Positions 1 to 7,638 of a DNA stretch of 38,369 bases are shown here, one piece after another; within the stretch, counting starts at the first letter, position 1; every line of letters begins with the position of its first letter. This DNA comes from JAAYQA01 sp964510345 (GTDB lineage Bacteria; Bacillota; Clostridia; Tissierellales; Peptoniphilaceae). The notes under the pieces are model-generated. The model saw nothing but the letters and a program-made list of their open reading frames with translations, was not told the origin of the DNA and searched no databases. Where the stretch lies: the NCBI GenBank assembly GCA_964510345.1, contig CAZEBB010000016.1, positions 1-38,369 of the forward strand. The letters are read 5' to 3'. Both the position numbers and the translations under genes were made by a program.

Positions 1-1
1 C

Positions 2-1456
2 AAGACAGAACCCCACACAACCGAAGGCGCGCAAACCGAAGTCACCACAGAACCGACAACCGAAGTTGCCGAAACCGAACAAGAAATCCCCGTGGACCCC
101 TACCCGACCTATCGGCTCCCGGTCCCGACGGATCGAGAGCGTGGGAATATCATCAGTAAAGTTTCTTATGATCCCCAAAAGCGATATGCGATCCACTACC
201 CCGCATTTGGGAAAGAAAAGGTGGATGGGATCATCGTTCAGCAGATTGAGGATTGGATCAAAGAATACACAGGTGAGAGCCACCCGGATTCTCAGTCGGA
301 AATGCGGATCGACTATGCCAGCTATGACATCGATAACGATCGGGTGACCGTACTGTTTTATGTTGAAAAAAACGGAAGCGACATGGCGCATCCCGACGAA
401 ATGTGGCAGACGCGCTATTTTGATATCAAAAAAGACGAAGAAATCCCACAAGGACAACTCATCGGTGAGAAAGGAATCAAACAGATCGCCTCGCTCGCTA
501 CGTCGAAATTCGAAAGAGATGCCAAATTTGCGGATCTCCCGAAAGATGAGATGTTTGAGGAAGGCATGGCACCGACCGAGGCGAACTATCGGAATACGGT
601 GATCACAGACGACGGAGTTCGCATTATCTTTGAAAAATATCAGATTTTCGCCGGCTTTGTCGGCACGCAGATCATCGAGATCCCCAAGAGCGAAATAGAA
701 GAGCTGCCCGTATTCGCGCCACCGGCAACGGAGCCTGCGACCGAAGCGGCGACTGAGCCCGAGACAGAAGCCGCCACCGAACCCGTGTCGGAAGAAGCTA
801 CAGAAGCGGAGACCGAGGAGGCGGAAGAAACCGAACCTGAAACCTCAGGCGACGAAAAACTCATCGCCCTCACTTTCGACGACGGGCCGACTCCCGGCAC
901 CACGCAGCGTATTTTGGATGCGCTTGATCAGGTCGACGGACACGCGACATTCTTCATGCTCGGCAATCGCATCAACAGTTATCCCGATGTGGTGCAGGCC
1001 GTGTCCAAACAGGGCTCAGAGATCGGCAACCACTCGTATTCGCACCCTGATCTCACCAAATTGTATAAAGCCGATCTGGACAGCCAGATCCAATCGACCG
1101 ATGAGATCATCGCCGATCAGATCGGCAGTGCCCCCAAAGTGATGCGCCCGCCCTATGGCGCCCACGACTCCGACGTTGCGGCGGCCGCCGGCAAGCCCAT
1201 AATCCTCTGGTCCATTGACACACTGGACTGGAAGACCCGAGACGCCGACAGCACCGTCGACACCGTACTCAGTCAAGCCGAAGACGGCGACATCGTCCTG
1301 ATGCACGACCTCTACGAAGCCACCGCTGATGCAGCCGTACGATTGATCCCCGAACTCGCCCAACGAGGCTTCAAACTCGTCACCGTCTCACAACTAATAG
1401 AGAGCCGAGGCGTTTCATTTGATGCAGGGAAAGTGATCACAAGTGTAACGAAGTAA
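2..1456 (+). CDS. PdaC-like polysaccharide deacetylase, 5' end missing
   Basis: The frame is open from the left window edge, so the N-terminus (expected signal or anchor sequence) lies outside; an internal GTG at 92 is not a convincing start. The first ~25 visible residues are a Thr/Glu-rich linker. Next comes a region of about 170 residues resembling the DUF4163/DUF3298 part of Bacillus PdaC (seen: YDPQKRYAIHYPAF near the start, later VITDDGVRIIFEKYQIF). A second Glu/Ala/Thr-rich repeat linker covers bases ~715-850. The C-terminal NodB domain has TFDDGP (metal Asp pair), NHSYSHPDL (two metal His), RPPYG, WSIDTLDW and IVLMHD, so the catalytic set looks complete. Family knowledge: such enzymes deacetylate peptidoglycan amino sugars outside the cell and alter lysozyme sensitivity. 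Confidence is high for the NodB domain and moderate for the PdaC-type N-terminal assignment. Confidence 0.88.
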   Translation, partial: KTEPHTTEGAQTEVTTEPTTEVAETEQEIPVDPYPTYRLPVPTDRERGNIISKVSYDPQKRYAIHYPAFGKEKVDGIIVQQIEDWIKEYTGESHPDSQSEMRIDYASYDIDNDRVTVLFYVEKNGSDMAHPDEMWQTRYFDIKKDEEIPQGQLIGEKGIKQIASLATSKFERDAKFADLPKDEMFEEGMAPTEANYRNTVITDDGVRIIFEKYQIFAGFVGTQIIEIPKSEIEELPVFAPPATEPATEAATEPETEAATEPVSEEATEAETEEAEETEPETSGDEKLIALTFDDGPTPGTTQRILDALDQVDGHATFFMLGNRINSYPDVVQAVSKQGSEIGNHSYSHPDLTKLYKADLDSQIQSTDEIIADQIGSAPKVMRPPYGAHDSDVAAAAGKPIILWSIDTLDWKTRDADSTVDTVLSQAEDGDIVLMHDLYEATADAAVRLIPELAQRGFKLVTVSQLIESRGVSFDAGKVITSVTK

Positions 1457-1457
1457 T

Positions 1458-1508
1458 AAACACCGTGAAGATTATCGATTATGATCTTCACGGTGTTTCT
1501 ATTTTGCT
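1458..1508 (+). terminator. Rho-independent terminator after deacetylase gene
   Basis: A perfect stem of about 14 bp (1459-1472 with 1484-1497) has an 11-base AT-rich loop and is followed by a T-rich tract. It starts directly after the stop codon at 1454-1456. Confidence 0.88.
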
Positions 1509-1634
1509 GAGACACCAATGTTAATATATACACATTTAAAGAGTAAATATAAACCAAAATAATAACAAACATTGAAAAATAAGGACATATAAGTTTTGCC
1601 ATGGTAGAAAATACAGGAAAACGTAATAGAATCA

Positions 1635-1663
1635 TTGACGAATTTGATGGATTATGCTATTCT
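1635..1663 (+). promoter_or_regulatory. Sigma-A-type promoter of the panB-TRAP cluster
   Basis: TTGACG (1635-1640) is separated by 17 bases from TATTCT (1658-1663), with an extended -10 TG at 1655-1656. Transcription would start near 1670, about 35 bases before the first panB-like gene. The upstream part (1510-1630) is AT-rich and holds nothing else I can recognise. Confidence 0.65.
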
Positions 1664-1692
1664 TTGATAAACGTAGGATGTTCTATCAAAGA
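1661..1692 (+). promoter_or_regulatory. Inverted repeat over promoter start and leader (candidate operator)
   Basis: TCTTTGATA (1661-1669) and TATCAAAGA (1684-1692) are a perfect 9-bp inverted repeat with a 14-base spacer. The left arm overlaps the -10 box and the right arm touches the ribosome binding site. It could be a repressor site or, if transcribed in full, a hairpin near the RBS. No regulator gene lies next to it. Confidence 0.4.
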
Positions 1693-1704
1693 GAGGAGAT
1701 TCTA

Positions 1705-2538
1705 ATGAGCAAACAAAAAATGACGGTACTGGATTTCCAAAAGTACAAGGATGAGGGGAAGAAATTCACCTATGTGACGGCCTATGATTATACTACGGCA
1801 TCAATCGTCGACGAGAGCGAATGTGAAGTTATCCTGGTCGGTGATTCTCTGGGTATGATCATGCTAGGGTACTCGGGAACGACAGCAGTGACAATGGAAG
1901 ACATGATCCATCATATTCGTCCTGTCGTAAAGGGAGCGCCTAACACCTTTATTGTCGGTGATATGCCTTTCGGAGCCTATCATGAGAGCATTGAACAAGC
2001 GGTACATAATGCGGTCCGCCTCTATAAAGAGACCGGTTGTGACTGTATCAAGCTCGAGGGTGGGATTGAGATGGAAGACACGATCAAAGCCATCGTTCGA
2101 GCGGGGATTCCGGTAATGGGACATATCGGATTGACACCGCAAACGGCAGGCTCTTTAGGCGGATTTAAAGTACAGGGAGGCACTCCTGAAAAAGCAGCAA
2201 AACTCATTGCGGATGCTAAGTGCTTAGAAGAAGCCGGCGTATTCTCTATGGTATTAGAATGCGTACCGAAGGGAGTGGCGAAAGCGCTGACCGAACAAAT
2301 CAATGTGCCAATATTAGGAATCGGTGCGGGACCCTATGTCGACTGTCAAGTATTGGTGCTACAGGATATGCTTGACATGTATAGCGATTTCAAGCCGAAG
2401 TTTGTCAAGCATTTTGCTCATGTCCGCAAGGAAATGGTACGCGGGTTGAATCAGTTTCATGCGGAAACACTGAGCGGCGAATTTCCGTCGCAAGAGTTCT
2501 GCTTCAATGCGAATGTAGAAGGTTATGAAGTAGAGTAG
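1705..2538 (+). CDS. PanB-like ketopantoate hydroxymethyltransferase family protein (paralog 1)
   Basis: This 277-aa protein, close to the usual PanB length, belongs to the family that reversibly transfers a hydroxymethyl group between 5,10-methylene-THF and 2-oxoisovalerate. ATG 1705 is preferred over the in-frame ATG at 1654 because GAGAGGAG lies 6 bases upstream. Active-site residues expected from E. coli PanB are present: Asp47 (VGDSLG) and Asp86 (VGDMPF) for metal, Lys116/Glu118 (KLEGG), His140 (GHIGLTPQ) and catalytic Glu185 (LECVP). It opens a cluster with a TRAP importer, a PanE-like reductase and a second PanB-like gene, and no panC or panD follows. That context suggests the reverse (retro-aldol) reaction or a related branched 2-oxoacid as substrate. 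The family is sure; the physiological role is open. Confidence 0.9.
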   Translation: MSKQKMTVLDFQKYKDEGKKFTYVTAYDYTTASIVDESECEVILVGDSLGMIMLGYSGTTAVTMEDMIHHIRPVVKGAPNTFIVGDMPFGAYHESIEQAVHNAVRLYKETGCDCIKLEGGIEMEDTIKAIVRAGIPVMGHIGLTPQTAGSLGGFKVQGGTPEKAAKLIADAKCLEEAGVFSMVLECVPKGVAKALTEQINVPILGIGAGPYVDCQVLVLQDMLDMYSDFKPKFVKHFAHVRKEMVRGLNQFHAETLSGEFPSQEFCFNANVEGYEVE

Positions 2539-2608
2539 CGATACCTACTGATGTAAAGTGTATCGTCGGCACCGTTGTGGTGAAGGATAAATCGAAAGGA
2601 GATTTCTT

Positions 2609-3616
2609 ATGAAACGAAAAATGATGCTATTGGTTGTCATGGTGGCTGTATTTCTAGCTGCGTGTGGCGGAGGACAAACGGAAACGAAGGCGGAAGGCTC
2701 TTCGGCAGAAGCAATGGTATTGAAGGCATCGCATTCAGTTGCACCGACTCACCCCTATCATTTAGGGCTTGAAAAGTATGCTGAACTGGTAAATGAGAGA
2801 ACGAATGGAAAGATCAAGATTGATATCTTCCATTCGGCATCCTTAGGAAACGAAAGAGACAATATCGAAGGTTTACAGCTGGGCACACTGGACATTGCTG
2901 TTTCGTCGACCGGACCGATGGGAACCTTTATTAAGGACTTCCAAATGTTGGATCTACCCTTCTTGTTCAAAGATTATGCAGCAGCAGACGCAGCATTGGA
3001 TGGTGAAGTCGGAAATACGCTACTGGCGAAATTGGATGAAATCGGCGTTATCGGTGCCGCTTTCTGGGAAAATGGCTTCCGTGAGATCACCACATCAGAA
3101 GATTGGGGCCCGATCACAACGGTAGAGAGTCTAAAGGGATTAAAGATTCGTACACAAGAAAACGAAATCCATATGAAGTCATTCGAAGCGCTTGGAGCAG
3201 ACCCAACGCCGATGGCCTTCAGCGAAGTCTTTACGTCTTTGCAATCCGGCGTATTAGATGCACAGGAAAACCCGATTCCGATCATCTATAACAACAAAGT
3301 CTATGAAGTACAAAAGAATTTGTCGCTGACAAATCACTTCTACTCACCGGCAACTTTGTTAATCAGCAAAGTAACTTTTGAGAAACTGGACGCAGATACA
3401 CAAAAAATCCTAGTGGATACAGCGAAAGAAGTAGCTATTTATGAAAGAGAGCAAATCCGTTCACAAGAAGCAGAGCAATTGGGTGAACTGAAAAACGTCG
3501 GCATGAATGTAGTAGAGGTCGACACGGCACCTTTCAGAGAAGCGGTTCAAGTGATATACGACGAGTATCAGAGTCAATTTGATGCAGGATTGATGAAGAT
3601 ATTGATGGGCGAGTAA
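2609..3616 (+). CDS. dctP: TRAP transporter substrate-binding lipoprotein DctP
   Basis: A 335-aa extracytoplasmic solute receptor of the DctP family (SBP family 7). A hydrophobic signal ends in the lipobox LAAC, so Cys19 would be lipidated and the receptor tethered to the outer face of the membrane. The conserved carboxylate-binding Arg of TRAP receptors is at about residue 181 (GLKIRTQENE), followed by the family block PMAFSEVFTSLQSGVLDAQE. AAAGGAG precedes ATG 2609. It lies 70 bases behind the first panB-like gene and is followed by a hairpin and then dctQ. The ligand is probably an organic acid; from the neighbours, pantoate, ketopantoate or another 2-hydroxy/2-oxo acid is proposed, which is inference. 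Confidence 0.93.
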   Translation: MKRKMMLLVVMVAVFLAACGGGQTETKAEGSSAEAMVLKASHSVAPTHPYHLGLEKYAELVNERTNGKIKIDIFHSASLGNERDNIEGLQLGTLDIAVSSTGPMGTFIKDFQMLDLPFLFKDYAAADAALDGEVGNTLLAKLDEIGVIGAAFWENGFREITTSEDWGPITTVESLKGLKIRTQENEIHMKSFEALGADPTPMAFSEVFTSLQSGVLDAQENPIPIIYNNKVYEVQKNLSLTNHFYSPATLLISKVTFEKLDADTQKILVDTAKEVAIYEREQIRSQEAEQLGELKNVGMNVVEVDTAPFREAVQVIYDEYQSQFDAGLMKILMGE

Positions 3617-3626
3617 AGAATAAGCC

Positions 3627-3655
3627 AAGGTGGCAAGGGTTCTTGCCACCTTTTT
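3627..3655 (+). terminator. Intra-operon hairpin plus T-run between dctP and dctQ
   Basis: An 11-bp perfect stem (3627-3637 with 3642-3652) has a 4-base loop and runs into TTTTT. It looks like a full intrinsic terminator or attenuator inside the operon, only 4 bases before the dctQ ribosome site. It would allow more binding protein than membrane subunits, as is common in binding-protein transporters. Confidence 0.75.
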
Positions 3656-3669
3656 ATCAGGAGGTTTCA

Positions 3670-4185
3670 ATGGCTACGCTAAACAAAATTAACGGTTTGA
3701 TCTCAAAGATCATATATGCGATTGCAGGATTAATCCTCGCAAGTATGGTCGTGATCACTTTTTGGCAAGTAATCGTTCGGTTGACCAAAGGTTCATTGCC
3801 TTGGTCGGAAGAAGCCGCGCGTTACCTACAAGTGTATCTGACGTTTTTAGGTGTCAGTGTCGGTGTACGACATAATGAGCTCATTTCTGTAGAAGCTTTA
3901 TTTGATGGACTACCTAAAGCACTAAAAAATGTAGTGCAAGTCATAATCTACATTGTAATGGCGGTTGTATTGGGAGTTTTGATTGTGTATGGATGGAGGT
4001 TGGTCCAAACGGCACTGCTTCAGTCATCTCCCGTCATGGGCATTAAAATGGGCTATGTGTATTTTGCAGTTGTATTTGGTTCCGTACTCATGTTTATTCA
4101 CAATCTTATCAATCTTATTAATCATGTGACAGGATATCAGTCTCCTGATAGCCAGTCCACAGCAAGAATCGAGGTGCAAGGATGA
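3670..4185 (+). CDS. dctQ: TRAP transporter small membrane subunit DctQ
   Basis: A 171-aa protein with about four hydrophobic membrane segments, typical for DctQ. The start at 3670 is chosen because AGGAGG sits at 3659-3664; an earlier in-frame ATG at 3643 falls inside the terminator-like hairpin. The family signature of a first helix followed by WSEEAARYLQVYLTFLGVSVG and a charged loop is visible. With DctM it forms the membrane part of a sodium-driven, binding-protein-dependent importer. Its stop overlaps the dctM start (ATGA at 4182-4185), indicating translational coupling. Confidence 0.9.
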   Translation: MATLNKINGLISKIIYAIAGLILASMVVITFWQVIVRLTKGSLPWSEEAARYLQVYLTFLGVSVGVRHNELISVEALFDGLPKALKNVVQVIIYIVMAVVLGVLIVYGWRLVQTALLQSSPVMGIKMGYVYFAVVFGSVLMFIHNLINLINHVTGYQSPDSQSTARIEVQG

Positions 4186-5468
4186 CAGCAACGACTGCAG
4201 GTTTATTGCTTTTTGGAGTACTCATACTCTGCTTAGCTCTGAAGGTTCCAGTTGCATTTTCGCTAATCACCTCCGCGATCGTAACACTTGTCGTAAGTGG
4301 ACTGCCCTTACAGGTTGCGGCACAAAGAATCTTCACATCGTTAGATGCATTCTCTTTTCTAGCGATTCCTTTCTTTATTTTGGCAGGAAATTTGATGGGA
4401 TTCGGAGGAATCTCCGAACGACTCGTCGGTTTTGCCAATAGTATGGTCGGGCATCGACCGGGGGGACTTGCGATCGTAAGTATCGTATCTTGTATGTTCT
4501 TTGCTGCCATCTCCGGATCCGGTGCTGCGACGGTTGCCGCCATCGGTGGAATCATGATCCCCTATATGGTGAAGTCCGGGTATGATGTCGGTTTTTCCGC
4601 AGCTGTCAATGCATCGGCAGGTGGGATTGGGATCATTATTCCCCCGAGCATTCCGTTTGTCAGCTATGCGGTATTGACGGGAACTTCTGTTGCAGAGCTG
4701 TTTCTAGGAGGGATTACTTCAGGGATTATCATTGGACTGTGCTTGATAGTTGCTGCCATCATCATTTCGAAAAAGAAAGGCTATCAGATCGGAACTAAGG
4801 CTACTTGGAGTCAACGAGGGAAAGCATTTGTCGAGGCGATTCCAGCCTTAATCATGCCTATCATTATTTTGGGTGGGATATATTCGGGCTATTTTACGGC
4901 AACTGAATCATCGGTTATTGCAGTAGTGTATGGCTTGATTGTAGGCACCTTTGTCTATAAAGGTCTAAATAAAGATAACCTTCCAAAGATTTTTATGGAT
5001 TCTGCAGTCTCTACAGCTCAGATTCTATTTCTGATTGCCGGAGCGACTCTATTTGGTTGGATCCTTACCAATTATCGCGTACCTGATTCCATTGCCTCCA
5101 CCCTCATGGGTGTAACAGATAATCCGATCATCATCTTGCTAATGATGAATATTTTACTGCTCTTCATGGGAACTTTCATGGATACAGTCGCTTCACTCGT
5201 CATCGTGACTCCCATTCTTTTTCCGGTAGCGACAGCAATCGGCATGGATCCTGTGCATTTTGGGATTATGATGTGTTCGAACCTAGCGATCGGTCAGATT
5301 ACTCCGCCGTTTGGAGTTAACCTGTTCGTTGCATCCGGGGTAGCGAAGGTCAAGTTGGAGATCATTATCAAAGAACTGATGCCGATGTTAGTTGCTATGA
5401 TCGTTGCGGTTCTGTTAATCACTTATATTGAACCGATCAGTATGTTCTTTGTTCAATTGTATCGATAG
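4182..5468 (+). CDS. dctM: TRAP transporter large permease subunit DctM
   Basis: A 428-aa, very hydrophobic protein of the DctM family with about a dozen membrane segments. Family blocks are visible: AIPFFILAGNLMGFGGISER, AAISGSGAATVAAIGGIMIP, IGIIIPPSIPFVSYAVLTGT, GGIYSGYFTATESSVIA and NLAIGQITPPFGVNLFV. It is the ion-coupled translocation channel that receives substrate from DctP. It overlaps dctQ by 4 bases and is followed after 14 bases by the panE-like gene, so these genes are very likely cotranscribed. Confidence 0.95.
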   Translation: MTATTAGLLLFGVLILCLALKVPVAFSLITSAIVTLVVSGLPLQVAAQRIFTSLDAFSFLAIPFFILAGNLMGFGGISERLVGFANSMVGHRPGGLAIVSIVSCMFFAAISGSGAATVAAIGGIMIPYMVKSGYDVGFSAAVNASAGGIGIIIPPSIPFVSYAVLTGTSVAELFLGGITSGIIIGLCLIVAAIIISKKKGYQIGTKATWSQRGKAFVEAIPALIMPIIILGGIYSGYFTATESSVIAVVYGLIVGTFVYKGLNKDNLPKIFMDSAVSTAQILFLIAGATLFGWILTNYRVPDSIASTLMGVTDNPIIILLMMNILLLFMGTFMDTVASLVIVTPILFPVATAIGMDPVHFGIMMCSNLAIGQITPPFGVNLFVASGVAKVKLEIIIKELMPMLVAMIVAVLLITYIEPISMFFVQLYR

Positions 5469-5482
5469 AAAGAGGTCTAATA

Positions 5483-6576
5483 ATGAAAATTGGGATCATC
5501 GGCGCCGGCGCCATGGGTAGTATTTACGGAGGTATTCTTGCGGAGGTAGGACATGAGGTGCACTTTATTGATGTCTATGAACCTCACGTAGACGCAGTGA
5601 ATCAAAACGGTTTAATCATTAATAAGAACGGCGAGGAAAGGACGATACGCGGGATTCATGCGACCACGAAGCCGGAAGAAGTCGGACCGGTTGAATTAGC
5701 CATCGTCTTCGTTAAGTCAACGATCACCGATATCGCCGTCCAAAGCAATCGCGCAGTATTTGACGAAAACACGATTGTTCTTACGCTTCAAAACGGGCTG
5801 GGGAATATTGAAANNNNNNNNNNNNNNNNNNNNNNNNNNNNNNNNNNNNNNNNNNNNNNNNNNNNNNNNNNNNNNNNNNNNNNNNNNNNNNNNNNNNNNN
5901 NNNNNNNNNNNNNTTTGACGAAAACACGATTGTTCTTACGCTTCAAAACGGGCTGGGGAATATTGAAAAGATTGAAACCGTTGTCGACGCATCACAGATC
6001 ATCGCGGGAACTTCTGCGAACGGAGCCAATATGGCGGGGCCGGGTAAAGTTAACCATGCCGGATTCGGAGGTACGACGATTGGTGAATTATCAGGAGAAC
6101 TCACAGATCGAATTCGTCTTATAAAAGATGTCCTGTCACCAACAGAACTGGGGCCTGTCCTAATTTCCGAGAATGTCATGGGTTTGATCTGGGACAAATT
6201 GCTCGCAAATGTTGGGATTAATCCATTGACAGCACTCACCGGATTACGGAACGGCGAACTAATGGAGGTTCCGGAAACGGAAGAATTAATGGATGCGCTG
6301 GTCAATGAAGGCATCCAAGTTGCCAAAGCGAAAGGAATTCAACTGGGCTATGAAGACAGCTTAGGTCACGTAAAAGATGTCACGCGTGCGACCGCCGGGA
6401 ATATCTCGTCCATGCTTTCGGACGTCCTCAATCACAGACGAACCGAGATCGATAATATCAATGGAGCGATTGTTCGCGAAGGCGCAAAACTTGGAATTGA
6501 TACACCAGCGAACGCGATGGTAACAAAACTGATTAAAGGGAAGGAAAACTCCAAGCTCAATATTATTTTACAGTAA
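5483..6576 (+). CDS. PanE-like 2-dehydropantoate 2-reductase, split by an assembly gap
   Basis: The N-terminal half has the Rossmann motif GAGAMG (residues 7-12). The C-terminal half has WDKLLANVGINPLTALTG, with the Lys expected at the E. coli PanE Lys176 position, and NHRRTEIDNING, with the expected Glu (E. coli Glu256). As printed, the reading frame breaks because 100 N and a repeated 55-base stretch lie inside. Removing one copy and the N joins both halves in frame to a 312-aa protein, the normal PanE length. Known reaction: NADPH-dependent, reversible conversion of ketopantoate to pantoate. It sits between the TRAP permease and the second panB-like gene, so it may work in the oxidative direction on an imported hydroxy acid (inference). 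Confidence 0.88.
5814..5913. other. Assembly gap (100 N) with duplicated flanks
   Basis: Exactly 100 N. The 55 bases before it (5759-5813) and the 55 bases after it (5914-5968) are identical. This is the mark of two contigs sharing one k-mer-long overlap that were scaffolded instead of merged. The true gap is most likely zero. Confidence 0.95.
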
Positions 6577-6608
6577 ATTGAACAATCTGAAAAAGAAAGG
6601 ACGGACCA

Positions 6609-7463
6609 ATGGCGAAGAAAAAGAGTATCTTGAATTTACAGGAAATGAAGGAAAAAGGTGAAAAAGCGGTTTGGATGACGGCCTATGACTACCCGATGGC
6701 GTCATTCGCAGAGCAAGCCGGGATCGATATGATCCTAGTGGGAGACTCCATGGGAATGATTGTCATGGGGTATCAGGGCACGGTACCGGTAACGATGGAT
6801 GATTGCATTGCCCATTGTAAAATGGTTCGTCGAGGAGCCCCCAATACATTTATCATCGGTGACATGCCATTTGGTTCTTACCAGTCAAGTACGGATGCAG
6901 CCGTCGATAATGCCGTGCGTTTTCTTAAAGAAGCCGATTGTGATTCGATCAAACTGGAAGGTGGAATCCGCGTCGCTGATAAAATCCGTGCGATTGCCGA
7001 TGCCGGTATCGTCGTATTTGGCCATATCGGGTTGACACCGCAGAGTTCGGCGGCATTAGGTGGATTTAAAGCACAAGGCCGTACCGTCGACAGCGCACGG
7101 GCGATCATAGAAGATGCGATCGCCGTTCAGGAAGCCGGAGCAATGGCACTGTTAGTTGAAGGAGTTCCGTCAGAAGTGACGGAGGTAATTGCCAAAATCT
7201 TGGCTATTCCGGTATACGGAATCGGTGCCGGAGTCGATTGTGACGGTCAGGTTCTCGTCTGCGGAGATATGCTGGGTATGTTCCAAGAGTTCACGCCCAA
7301 GTTTGCAAAGAAGTACGCGGATATTGCCGGTGTGGCGATTGAAGGAATTAAGGAGTTTATCGCAGAAGTTCGCGAGGGTGAATTCCCTAAGGATGAACAC
7401 TGCTACCATGTAATCGGTGAGAAAAAAGACTTCGAAGACTTGTTTAAAGAGTATATCGATTAA
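6609..7463 (+). CDS. PanB-like ketopantoate hydroxymethyltransferase family protein (paralog 2)
   Basis: A 284-aa PanB family protein collinear with paralog 1 but clearly divergent. Predicted active-site residues are again complete: Asp46, Asp85, Lys115/Glu117, His139 and Glu184 (LVEGVP). It keeps the canonical GIGAGVDCDGQVLV, whereas paralog 1 has Asp-Cys-Gln in place of Asp-Gly-Gln here. RBS AAAGGA lies upstream of ATG 6609. It is the last gene of the cluster, 32 bases behind panE, and a strong terminator follows. Two intact PanB enzymes in one transport cluster are unusual; they may differ in substrate or in direction, or form mixed oligomers, but the sequence does not decide this. Confidence 0.9.
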   Translation: MAKKKSILNLQEMKEKGEKAVWMTAYDYPMASFAEQAGIDMILVGDSMGMIVMGYQGTVPVTMDDCIAHCKMVRRGAPNTFIIGDMPFGSYQSSTDAAVDNAVRFLKEADCDSIKLEGGIRVADKIRAIADAGIVVFGHIGLTPQSSAALGGFKAQGRTVDSARAIIEDAIAVQEAGAMALLVEGVPSEVTEVIAKILAIPVYGIGAGVDCDGQVLVCGDMLGMFQEFTPKFAKKYADIAGVAIEGIKEFIAEVREGEFPKDEHCYHVIGEKKDFEDLFKEYID

Positions 7464-7475
7464 TGATTCCCCATC

Positions 7476-7516
7476 ATGGCAAGCCTGTGACATGATCACA
7501 TGGCTTGCCATTTTTG
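7476..7516 (+). terminator. Terminator of the panB-TRAP-panE-panB cluster
   Basis: ATGGCAAGCC (7476-7485) pairs with GGCTTGCCAT (7502-7511), extended by an inner TGTGA/TCACA stem with one bulge, and is followed by TTTTT. It begins 12 bases after the stop codon. Confidence 0.85.
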
Positions 7517-7565
7517 TGTCTACGGGCAAATGCAATTTTATTGTAACACTTTATCCAAATAAACC

Positions 7566-7574
7566 TGTTATAAT
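7566..7574 (+). promoter_or_regulatory. Extended -10 promoter of the lipoprotein gene
   Basis: TG (7566-7567), one base, then a perfect TATAAT (7569-7574). No good -35 lies at the right distance; TTGTAA at 7541 is 22 bases away. It lies 65 bases before ATG 7639. Confidence 0.5.
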
Positions 7575-7638
7575 GACAGTACGAATCGAATGAGCGATTC
7601 GAGCAAGGATCGAACGTGATCCACTTAAGGAGGTACCT

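Noticed and set aside
715..850. Short tandem Thr/Glu/Ala codons as a CRISPR or DNA repeat array
   Set aside because: The repeat unit is irregular, in frame and without spacers; it is a low-complexity protein linker between domains.
2609..5468. Calling the first TRAP system a sialic acid (SiaPQM) or C4-dicarboxylate transporter
   Set aside because: No sialate or dicarboxylate enzymes are nearby; the receptor family alone does not define the ligand.
5759..5968. A 55-base direct repeat as a biological duplication or phase-variable element in panE
   Set aside because: The copies abut a 100-N gap exactly, and collapsing them restores the reading frame; a contig overlap explains everything.
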